Shown here: in pieces, positions 50,588 through 58,558 of the stretch
Layout: every line of letters begins with the position of its first letter
Position numbering within the stretch: position 1 is the stretch's first letter
Assembly (NCBI GenBank): GCA_030447685.1
Contig: JAUJOK010000014.1
Coordinates: forward strand, 40,076 to 104,075
DNA length: 64,000 bases
Source of the DNA: Armatimonadaceae bacterium
GTDB lineage: Bacteria; Armatimonadota; Armatimonadia; Armatimonadales; Armatimonadaceae
Reading direction: 5' to 3'
Program-made: the position numbers and the translations under genes
Notes under the pieces: model-generated
What the model saw: only the letters and a program-made list of their open reading frames with translations
Told to the model about the DNA's origin: nothing
Database searches by the model: none

Positions 50588-52017
50588 TCAGGGCTTTTGC
50601 CCCTGCCCTGACAATAGCCTGCCCATCGTCCACACCAGTACGGTTGCGCCGACACCGACATACATCGGTTCCCAATGCAGGGGGTAGTGCGCGGTATCCA
50701 GTCCGCCTGCCCGCGCGCCCAGAATCATCCAGACAATCGGCAGGCCCGTACCGGCAAGCATGGCGACGAACATAAAGACGGGCGGGACGCGCAGGCGCGG
50801 CGGCGCATAGGATGTCAGCAGGGGCAGCAGCAGGCCAGGCACGAAGACCGTGCCGAGGGTATACCACAGGCCGACAACCGAGGGTAGTCTTAGCGCGGCG
50901 ACGATAGACAGCAGCGAGGTCAGGCCGATGCCGACGCGGGTCCAGAATACGTCTTTCCCCTAGGCGTGGCGCGGTGATGCGCGCCAGACGATGTCGCGGC
51001 CCAGTGTAATGGCGGCGATAAAGGTGTAGGAAAGCACCGTGCTCATCACCGTCGCCAGCATCCCCACCCAGAAAAATCCCTTGGCACCGGGCGGCAGCAG
51101 CGCCTCGGACAGCGCGGGGTAGGCGTTGATGGTCTGCTTCAGGTCGGGCAGCAGGGCGCGGGCGTACAGCCCCGTGGTGACGGTCAGGAAGTCGAACACG
51201 GCCCAGCAGCCCACGGAGATAAGGATGCCCCGGCGCGCGGTGCGGGCGTCGCGGGCGGCGGAGCAGCGCTGGTGAAAGCCGGGGTCTACTAACGTCCACA
51301 GCGCGATAAAGTACCAGACCAGCAGATAGGCGGGCGGCAGGCCCCCCGTCGGCTTCTTCAAATCCGGCGGAAGCTGCGCGGCAAGGAACGTAAAGCCGCC
51401 GTGCCGGGTGACGGCGAAACCGAGGATCAGCGCGAACGCCGCGAACATCAGTACGAACTGAAAGATATTGGTACGGACATCGGTGTTGAAGCCGCCGGTG
51501 ACGACGAAGCCGACGGAAATCAGCGCCCCGATGATGACGGCCCATTCTACCGAGCCGCCGAAGATGCCCTGAAACAGCGTCCCGAGCATGAGCACGTAGG
51601 GCGCGGGCGTGACCAGCAGAAAGACGAACAGCGCGCCCAGCAGCGCGCACGGGCGGCCATAGGCGGCCTGGAGGGTGTCCGGGATGGTCAGCCGGGCTGC
51701 CCCCCGAACCCGATGCGCCAGAAAAAGCGCGTAGACTACGGCATATAGATAATACGGCAGTCCGAAGACCGTCCACGTCGCCAACCCGGACGAATAGGCG
51801 AACTCGCCGACACCGAGAATTCCGCCGTACCAGGTCGCCACCAGGGTCGCGACGAACGCAGGCAGCGTCAGCGTGCGCCCCGCCACCATATACTCCTCGC
51901 TCGCCGCCGCCCCGGCGTTTCCGCGACTCGCTTTCGACGCGCCGTCATGATTCCGATAGCTACGAGGGCGGCGAAGTAAAGACCGAGAATAGCATAGTCT
52001 AAGGGGGCGAAGGTCAC
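50588..52017 (-). pseudogene. Sodium:solute symporter with frameshift and in-frame amber
   Basis: From a GTG at 52017: VTFAPLDYAILGLYFAALVA, then a lost base near 51920, then ASEEYMVAGRTLTLPAFVAT and about nine further helices of the SSS (LeuT-fold) family. At 50960 the frame meets TAG, but it continues on the other side as GKDVFWTRVGIGLTSLLSIV and two more helices to 50588. Removing the amber would give a full-length ~475-residue transporter. It lies downstream of thiamine pyrophosphokinase, so thiamine or a precursor is a possible substrate (inference from context only). Confidence 0.8.
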
Positions 52018-52019
52018 GG

Positions 52020-52135
52020 CTTTGCACCCCTCGCAGGCACCCCTCGCAGGCGACGCTCGCCCCGCAGGCGACGCTCGCCCTCGCAGGCGACGCTCGCCCC
52101 GCAGGCGACGCTCGCCCATTATTGGGGGCGGGGCC
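52020..52135 (-). repeat. Tandem array of GCGAGCGTCGCCTGCG units
   Basis: Read on the minus strand, CCCCCAATAATGGGCGAGCG is followed by four copies of GGCGAGCGTCGCCTGCG at 16-18 base spacing and two truncated copies. The same unit occurs in polA (43919) and between nusG and rplK (61440). It lies between TPK and the symporter. Confidence 0.9.
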
Positions 52136-52203
52136 GTGATGCAGCATCACCAGCAGGTCGCCGGAACCGGCGCGCAGTGTCGCCGTTTCAGCCACAATCT
52201 CGT

Positions 52204-52808
52204 TCAGCGTACCGTCGCGGACACCCGGAGCGAGCGATTCGCGTGCAGCGGCCAGCGCAGTCCCTCCGTCCGGATATCCGTGACAACGCCGAACGCCATC
52301 AGCGATAGAATACGCCCCGCAAGACCCGGCCCGTTCAGTGTCGCTTCGCCGTGGAGAAGCCAGGTCTCGCCGACTTCATCCACCAGGCGCACGTCTGCGC
52401 GCCGCCCGTACTTCAGCACTGCCGAAAGCGCGGAGTAGGTATGATCGAGCCGCCCACCGGTCGCGCCGAAGACATAAATCGTGCACGCTCCCAGAACCTC
52501 GATACTATAACCGAGCGCTTTGTCCAGGTCCGTGTAGTTCTGGTCGGGTGTCGGCACGATCTGTGCGCCCGCTGCCGCGAGCGCCTCTTTCGCTTCGCCC
52601 GAAAGCGAATCGAAGTCGCCGGTGACAAGATGGGGAATCAGGCCCAACGCGTGCAGACGCGCCGCGCCGCCGTCCACCCCCCACCCGCCATCCCCCTGCT
52701 GATTCGCTCCCGCAGATAGCGTTCCGCCGCCCCGGGCAGCGGCCCATTTGCCAGCAGAACGGCGACATCATCGCTCAGCACAGGAACCGGATTGTCTGCG
52801 TCAGTCAT
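52204..52808 (-). CDS. Thiamine pyrophosphokinase, one frameshift
   Basis: ThiN-type enzyme making thiamine diphosphate from thiamine and ATP. From the ATG at 52808: VAVLLANGPLPGAAERYLRE. After a one-base shift in the G-rich stretch near 52690: VDGGAARLHALGLIPHLVTG with GDFDSL, then TPDQNYTDLDKALGYSIEVL and VFGATGGRLDHTYSALSAVL. All family motifs are present once the frame is joined, so a homopolymer error is likely. Its start overlaps the corrected end of the pseudopilin gene by 8 bp, suggesting one transcript. Confidence 0.82.
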
Positions 52809-53606
52809 GATCCCATTTCGAGTTTTCCCAGGTTTTGCTGCCATCCGGGGTCACATACATCTTTTCAAACTGCTTTGCCGAGACATGGAACTTGGCATGG
52901 CCGTCCGCGCAAACACAAAGCCGCCGCCGCGCGGGTGCCATTGCTGATAATAATCGGGGTAATAACCATAGCGCTTGCCCTCGGGGTCCTGCTCTCCCGA
53001 AAACCAGGGCAGCATCTCATCGCGCATGATCCGCGTTTCGGCGGGGAATTGAAACATCGCGTCCGTCACCAGGTGGGGCGGAATGCCCCACTCGTCGGTG
53101 GTAAGGTTATTCTGCGTCGATCCGCTCGCGCCGCCGACGATAGTGTAGCAGCCCGACGTAAAACGATAGGACGCGCCGTAGCAGGCGTGGTACGATCCAC
53201 TCTTGCCCGGATAGTCCTTGCAGCCGTAGTCACTGCTGGGGCTGTTCGCGGGAACGGGACCGCCGGAATCATTCGGGCACTTGAAAATATCCTTGTTTTT
53301 GGTGTAGGGCAGGAGCGCCAATTCTACGCCCTTGTGGCCCGGTTCGCCCGCAGGCGGCTGAGTATGGTAGGCATGGAAAATGGGGAAGGTTTCATCATAG
53401 TCCTGAACATACATCCGTACCGCCATCCCGATCTGCCGCAGATTGGACGCGCAGGTCACTTCGCGCGCCTTTTCTCGCGCCTGGGCGAATACAGGGAAAA
53501 GTATCGCGGCCAGCAGCGCAATGATTGCGATCACGACTAACAGTTCAATCAAGGTGAAGGCCGCCCCTGCCAGTAGCGCAATTCCGCCGCCCTGCTGATA
53601 ATAGCC
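52801..53606 (-). CDS. H-X9-DG type pseudopilin (damaged 5' end, one frameshift)
   Basis: Contains the prepilin hydrophobic N-terminus [20 protein letters not shown] and the conserved [20 protein letters not shown] and [15 protein letters not shown]. Near 52905 a frame change leads from [10 protein letters not shown] to [20 protein letters not shown], completing the His-X9-Asp-Gly motif that defines this DUF1559-like group. The frame ends at 52801, inside the TPK start. No initiator Met with a ribosome-binding site precedes the hydrophobic segment; the 5' end seems rearranged. The protein would be a type II secretion/type IV pilus-like minor pilin. Confidence 0.75.
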
Positions 53607-53644
53607 CTAGCCCGGTAGGGGAACATTTCTACCCCGACTACTGC

Positions 53645-53686
53645 GATCACGACTAACAGTTCAATCAAGGTGAAGGCGCCGGGTCC
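53645..53686 (-). repeat. Second copy of a pseudopilin N-terminal segment
   Basis: The sequence coding for [13 protein letters not shown] here matches, over more than 30 bases, the one at 53527-53562, in the same orientation and about 118 bases away. The segment between holds a GGTAGGGG/CTACCCC hairpin. It is either a local duplication or a misassembly between similar pseudopilin genes. Confidence 0.65.
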
Positions 53687-53776
53687 CTGATAATACATTG
53701 GGATCGCGCATCGGTACTGGCAGGCTCCGCATACATCGCCTCGGTGACGATGCTTGTGGCGCGGCTTGTCGGCTTA

Positions 53777-54531
53777 TTGTTAGAGACGGTTTGAAAATTC
53801 GAGCGGTCGCCCGATGGCGGGATAGGCTGTGGTTATCTTTCCTGACCGACCGCCAATGGCATTGTATCGAGCCTGATTCCTGCGGCAAAACGCCGTGGAG
53901 GCCGCGCCTGCTGGAAATGCGCCAGGTCGTCAATGCCCTGCTGTACCTGCTGGTGGGCGGCATCGCGTGGCGACTGCTGCCCCAACCCACTGGCAGACGT
54001 GTATTACTACTTTGGCAGATGGCGCGACGACGGCACGTGGAGACGCATTCATGAGCGGCTGCGGGCACAGGTGCATCCCACAGCCGGGGCGCTGGACAGC
54101 CAGAGCGTCAAGACCACGCAGGTAGCAGGCGTGCGCGGCTATGACAGCGGCAAACAGATCAAGGGGCGCAAGCGGCACCTGCTGGTCGATACTTTGGGTC
54201 TGGTGCTGGCAGTGGCAGTCACCGCCGCCTCGGTGTCCGATCCGGCAGGAGCGCGTCTGTTGTTTCGTCGCCCGGGTCGAAACTGCGCCGCATCTGGGTA
54301 GATGGCACCTATAGAGGTCAGTTGCTGGTCGCGCATTTTCAGGACGGTGCTGGCAGAAAGGCTTTGTGCTACTGCCGCATCGTTGGATGGAGCGCACCTT
54401 TGCCTGGCTGTGTTGTTGTCGGCGTCTGTCCAAAGATTATGAAGTGTTGCCCCAGAGCAGCGAGGCGATGATCTACCTGGCGATGATTCGGGCTGCGAAG
54501 ATTGGCGAGAAACTGAGAATTTTGTTAGAGA
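53777..54531 (+). mobile_element. IS5-family element remnant inside a pseudopilin gene
   Basis: The segment is flanked by the 10-base direct repeat TTGTTAGAGA (53777-53786 and 54522-54531). It contains a degraded IS5-type transposase. No convincing terminal inverted repeats remain, and at ~735 bp it is shorter than typical IS5 members, so internal and end sequence has probably been lost. Confidence 0.65.
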
Positions 54532-54539
54532 TGGAGTAG
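53812..54539 (+). pseudogene. IS5-type transposase, degraded
   Basis: Recognisable blocks in three frames: [11 protein letters not shown] and [14 protein letters not shown], then [20 protein letters not shown] and [20 protein letters not shown] (catalytic Asp), [36 protein letters not shown] (Asp), and [20 protein letters not shown] (Glu). Besides frameshifts, ~20 residues are missing before the last block, so it cannot be functional. Confidence 0.85.
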
Positions 54540-54985
54540 CGGTTGACGACCGAGAAGCCGCGCCGCTCGAAATAATTGGAGGAACCATACGCCTGAAAGT
54601 AGGTGCTGGTGCCCGGAACGTCCGCGCGCTGAAAGGGGCCGCCCGCATCGTTGGGACACTTGAAGATGTCCTTGTTTTTCGTGTAAGGCAGCAGCTCCTC
54701 CTCGATACCCAGATGCGGATCGTTCGTCTTTTTATGGTAAGCGTGCCAGATCGGGTATGTTTCGTCGTAGTCCTGAAGGTACATCTTGATCGCCATGCCG
54801 ATCTGGCGAACATTCGAGGTGCAGACGGCAGTACGCGCCCGCTCGCGGGCCTGCGCGAAGACCGGGAAAAGAATCGCAGCAAGAATAGCGATAATGGCGA
54901 TAACGACGAGCAGTTCGATTAAGGTAAAAGCGGAGCTTTTACCAGGGGTAAAACCCCGACGGTGCATTCGGTGCGGACAAAACAT
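54522..54985 (-). pseudogene. Pseudopilin gene interrupted by the IS5 remnant
   Basis: The N-terminus MFCPHRMHRRGFTPGKSSAF leads into [20 protein letters not shown] and FAQARERARTAVCTSNVRQI, with YLQDYDETYPIWHAY and [20 protein letters not shown], closely similar to the pseudopilin at 52801. It breaks after [12 protein letters not shown] at the IS boundary. On the far side (53690-53786, minus strand) NKPTSRATSIVTEAMYAEPA continues in a plausible way, so the gene was probably split there. It is the first gene behind the TPP riboswitch. Confidence 0.75.
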
Positions 54986-55028
54986 GGTTGTTTCCTTCCA
55001 CGAACGCGCCCGGCGTCGGGAAGGCAGT

Positions 55029-55060
55029 AAAAAACCACCTCCCCGACGCGGTGAAGGTGG
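55029..55060 (-). terminator. Terminator of the TPP riboswitch
   Basis: On the minus strand: CCACCTTC and GGAGGTGG around a ten-base loop, followed by six T, 48 bases after the riboswitch P1 stem and 43 bases before the pseudopilin start. It is the likely expression platform: ligand binding would favour termination. Confidence 0.85.
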
Positions 55061-55107
55061 TGGTGCGCGGGCAGTGACGCACTTCTATAGCGCCTTGCCC
55101 GCCTCGC

Positions 55108-55225
55108 CATCCGCTTCCCTACGCCGGTACAAACCGGATCAGGTTCCCAGGGTCGGCCCTCAGCCCTCTCAGCCGCACCGCGCATCGCCTTTTCGGCACT
55201 GCGCTCGCGGTCCCCCCAGCAGACG
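55108..55225 (-). promoter_or_regulatory. TPP riboswitch (THI element)
   Basis: All conserved blocks are present on the minus strand: GCGGCTGAGAGGG, ACCCTGGGAACCTGATCCGG and TACCGGCGTAGGGAA. The ends CGTCTGCT and AGCGGATG pair to close P1. It senses thiamine diphosphate. The first gene downstream is a pseudopilin, with TPK and a symporter further along the same strand. Confidence 0.95.
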
Positions 55226-55373
55226 CTTCGCTATTCGTTTGTTACCGGCATTCTACCCGGTCCTGGGGAGGGTGTCAAACCAGGAGGGGGCGTTCGCGCC
55301 GCCGCGCTACCCTGCTTGCCACACCGAAAGCCGCCGCGATATAATGAGCTAACCCCATAAGGAGCTTCCTCTT

Positions 55374-57419
55374 TTGGCTATCTCGCAAGGACGCGATAGT
55401 GCACTTGCCCCGGCCCGGTCTACCACGCAGGAACAGGCGGCGGCGCGGCCACGCGTTGTCACCGCCGGTATCACACCACGCGCGTTTCTTATCGGTACCG
55501 CGCTGATCCCGCTGATGTGCTACTGGGTGGAATACACGGAGATCGTTGCGCAGGGAACCGACCTGGCGGCAATGAGCCTGATTATCGGCGCGGTTTTCGC
55601 GCTGTTCCTTTTGATCTGCTTCAACGGGCTGCTGTCGCGTGTCGCGCCGCGCTGGATGTTTTCGCAGGCCGAGCTGATGTTTATCTACATCATGCAGACA
55701 GTTTCCATCGGTATCTCTGGCATCGGCATGATGCAGTTCCTGGTGCCGACGCTGGGAAACGCCTATAAATTCGCCACGGCAGGCAACGAGTGGGAAACCC
55801 GGTTTCACCCCTTCATCCCCGCCTGGCTGGTGCCGAACCGCACCGACCCGCTGGTTCTGGACAAGTTTTACCAGGGCAACGCGAACTGGACCGACTATGC
55901 AGGCGCGTGGGCCGGGCCGATCTTCTGGTGGACCGGCTTTATCTGTGTGCTGCTTGGCTCCATGCTCTGCCTCAATGTCATTTTGCGCCGTCAGTGGATG
56001 GACCAGGAAAAGCTGCCCTTTCCCATCGTCTATCTGCCCCTGGAGCTGACCCGCTCCGACCCCGAATCCGGCCCAATCTGGCGGAACCGGCTGTTCTGGA
56101 TCGCGTTCCTTATCCCGGTCGTCCTTGAAAGCCTGGCGTCGATCAATTACCTGTATCCTTCCGTTCCGGCCATACCGCTCAAGCCGAGCACGCTGCCGAA
56201 CCTGGGCCAGTTTCTTACCAGCCCGCCCTGGAGCGCCGTGGGGGGCCTGTCGCTCGCCTTTTATCCGATGGTTATCGGTCTGATCTACTTTTTGCCGGTG
56301 GATGTCTCCTTTTCCGGCTGGTTCTTCTTTCTCTTTGCGCGTCTTCAGGATGTTTTCGCCACGGCGATGGGCTGGCGCGGCGAAGGGGTTCCGCCGACGC
56401 TGGCGCGCATCCCCTATCACGGCGAGCAGGGCGCGGGGGCGTTCCTGGGGCTGGCGCTGTTCGGCTTCTGGTCGTACCGCAAGTATCTGGGCGCGGTAAT
56501 CGGCAAGGCATTCGGGGAGAAAGAGGCGGCGGACGTTCACGACGAGAACGAGCCGATGCCGTACCGCATGGCCGTCTTCGGCTTCCTGATCGGCTTCGCG
56601 CTGCTCTGCTTTTTTGCGATTCAGGCGGGCATGGCGTGGTGGCTGCCCCCGATTTTCCTGATGATCTATTTTATTTTCGCGACCACGTTCACGCGCGCGC
56701 GCGCCGAGGCGGGCCTGCCCTGGGGCTACGGCCCTTTTGTCAGCCCGCACGGCCTGCTGACCAGCGTGGCGGGAACGAAGGGCTACGATCCGCAGACCCT
56801 GACCGCCTTCGCCCTGTTCCAATGGTTTACGTTCGACTTTCGCGCGATGGCGATGCCGCACCAGATGGAGGCAATGAAGATCGCAGGCTCCACCGATGTG
56901 CGGATGAACAACCGGCATCTGGTCTGGGTAATCCTGTGGGCGACGCTGATCGGGGCGCTGGCGTCCTGGTGGGCGCTGCTGGCGATCTACTACGAGCACG
57001 GCGCGGCCACCGCCAATGTCAATAGCTGGCGCACGAGCATGGGGACGACCCCCTGGCGCAACCTGGAAGACTGGCTGCGAAACCCGACGCCCTTCGATAT
57101 GAACCGGGTGTACGGCGTCTTCGGCGGCATGGGTTTCGTCGGGTTCCTGATGACGATGCGGACGCGCCTGCTAAGCTGGCCGTTCCACCCCATCGGCTAC
57201 GTGCTCGCCGAAACCAGCACGATGGGCTGGCTCTGGTTCCCGACATTCCTGGGGTGGCTGATCAAGCTGCTGGTGCTGCGCTACGGCGGCATCCGCGCCT
57301 TCCGCACCGGCATCCCCTTCTTCATCGGCCTGATCCTGGGCGATTACGTCATTTCGTGTCTCTGGGCGTTGTTTGGCCTCTATCTGGGCATCCCGACGTA
57401 CCGCGCGTTCCCTATATAG
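55374..57419 (+). CDS. DUF6785/DUF6784-type OPT-like membrane protein
   Basis: 681 residues from a TTG at 55374, seven bases after AAGGAG; no ATG is better placed. About 13-14 transmembrane segments. The family blocks are SRVAPRWMFSQAELMFIYIM near 90, RQWMDQEKLPFPIVYLPLEL near 210, and ATTFTRARAEAGLPWGYGPF near 440. The fold is related to oligopeptide (OPT) transporters. Substrate unknown. It is divergent from the riboswitch unit. Confidence 0.85.
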   Translation: MAISQGRDSALAPARSTTQEQAAARPRVVTAGITPRAFLIGTALIPLMCYWVEYTEIVAQGTDLAAMSLIIGAVFALFLLICFNGLLSRVAPRWMFSQAELMFIYIMQTVSIGISGIGMMQFLVPTLGNAYKFATAGNEWETRFHPFIPAWLVPNRTDPLVLDKFYQGNANWTDYAGAWAGPIFWWTGFICVLLGSMLCLNVILRRQWMDQEKLPFPIVYLPLELTRSDPESGPIWRNRLFWIAFLIPVVLESLASINYLYPSVPAIPLKPSTLPNLGQFLTSPPWSAVGGLSLAFYPMVIGLIYFLPVDVSFSGWFFFLFARLQDVFATAMGWRGEGVPPTLARIPYHGEQGAGAFLGLALFGFWSYRKYLGAVIGKAFGEKEAADVHDENEPMPYRMAVFGFLIGFALLCFFAIQAGMAWWLPPIFLMIYFIFATTFTRARAEAGLPWGYGPFVSPHGLLTSVAGTKGYDPQTLTAFALFQWFTFDFRAMAMPHQMEAMKIAGSTDVRMNNRHLVWVILWATLIGALASWWALLAIYYEHGAATANVNSWRTSMGTTPWRNLEDWLRNPTPFDMNRVYGVFGGMGFVGFLMTMRTRLLSWPFHPIGYVLAETSTMGWLWFPTFLGWLIKLLVLRYGGIRAFRTGIPFFIGLILGDYVISCLWALFGLYLGIPTYRAFPI

Positions 57420-57478
57420 TTGCCCCTTCCCTAAAGGAACGGGCTGTTTCATAGAGAAAAGCCCCATCAATAGGGCTG
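57420..57478 (+). repeat. Double-hairpin dispersed repeat, copy B
   Basis: TTGCCCCTTCCCTAAAGGAA, CGGGCTGTTTCATAGAGAAA and AGCCCCATCAATAGGGCTGC align with the minus-strand copy after recN (3236-3299) at about 80 % identity. It starts at the stop of the OPT-like gene and runs up to the truncated LacI gene. Confidence 0.8.
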
Positions 57479-57515
57479 CAATTTCAAAAAGGCGGCTCTC
57501 AAAAGCGCGCAGAGC

Positions 57516-58460
57516 GTGCGGGATGAGACACGGCAGCGGGTTCTGGCCGCCGCGCGGCGTCTCAACTACCAGCCCAACGCCATGGCGCGCGGATTGGTGC
57601 GCCGCCGCATGAATGTGCTCGGCGTCCTGTTTCATGTGCCCGCGCGCGCCATCATTACAGACCCCTATGCTTCGACGCTGCTCCAGGGTATTCTGACTAC
57701 TGCCGCCGCCACCGGCTACAGCGTCACCCTGTCTCCCGAGCCGTGGCGCGACGCCCCCCAGTCCGCTGCGCTCCTCCACGAACGCCATACGGACGGCATT
57801 CTGGCAATTGCCCCCCACACGGACTCGGACATGCTGCCCAGCCTGGTCGCGCGGGGAATGCCGCTGGTGGCGATTGCGGCCCCTGCCGACGCGCCCGGAG
57901 TTATCGTTGTGGATGTGGATAACGATAAGGGCGCGCGCCTCGCTACCCGGCACCTGCTTTCGCTCGGCCACCGGCGTATCGCCCACCTGATGGGCAACCA
58001 GAACGAGGCAAGCGCCCAGGCGCGTCTTGCGGGATTTCTTGCCACTCTGGCGGAAGCCGGGATAAGCGCCCCACCCGCTTACATTGCTGCGTGCCGGTAC
58101 AAGGGGCGGATCAGTTACGACGAGACACGCCGCCTGCTCGCGCTCCCGGAGCCGCCCACCGCCCTCTTCGCCGGGAATGACAACATCGCCCTGGAGGCGA
58201 TGGAAGCGGCCCGCGACGCCGGGGTTTGCGTACCAGAGCAGCTTTCAATTGTCGGTTTTGACGATATTCCGACGGCATCGCTGGTGACGCCGCCATTGAC
58301 AACCGTCCGTCAGCCACTGGCACGGATCGGGGAGACGGCGGCCCGTCTGCTGGTGGCGCGCGTGGAGGGTAAGCCGGTGCCGCCCCCCACGACGCATCTT
58401 CTGGAACCGGAGATAATTATCCGGGGCACGACCGCTGCTGCCCCACCCATCGTTTCTTAA
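57516..58460 (+). CDS. LacI-family regulator lacking most of its HTH
   Basis: 314 residues from a GTG at 57516. It begins at VRDETRQRVLAAARRLNYQP, which in LacI proteins is the third helix of the DNA-binding domain; the preceding ~25 residues (the recognition helix) are missing. The sugar-binding domain is complete: MNVLGVLFHVPA, HTDGILAIAP, DNDKGARLATRHLLSLGHRR, FAGNDNIALEAMEAA and IVGFDDIPTASLVTPPLTTV. The missing part is replaced by the dispersed repeat at 57420. It is either a truncated regulator or a DNA-free ligand-binding protein. Confidence 0.85.
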   Translation: MRDETRQRVLAAARRLNYQPNAMARGLVRRRMNVLGVLFHVPARAIITDPYASTLLQGILTTAAATGYSVTLSPEPWRDAPQSAALLHERHTDGILAIAPHTDSDMLPSLVARGMPLVAIAAPADAPGVIVVDVDNDKGARLATRHLLSLGHRRIAHLMGNQNEASAQARLAGFLATLAEAGISAPPAYIAACRYKGRISYDETRRLLALPEPPTALFAGNDNIALEAMEAARDAGVCVPEQLSIVGFDDIPTASLVTPPLTTVRQPLARIGETAARLLVARVEGKPVPPPTTHLLEPEIIIRGTTAAAPPIVS

Positions 58461-58558
58461 TCACCGCGCCTGCAATCGGGCAGGTGCCGGGAGCGCCATC
58501 GTGCGCGCTCCCTGCTTCCCTTTCTTAAAAGGATAAGGACACAATGAAGGGGTAGAGG

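Noticed and set aside
52020..52135. Possible CRISPR array
   Set aside because: The units are nearly contiguous, with no unique spacers of constant length, and match single copies elsewhere; no cas genes are present.
55275..56999. 574-codon minus-strand frame
   Set aside because: Shadow of the OPT-like gene; charged, low-hydrophobicity sequence typical of antisense GC-rich frames.
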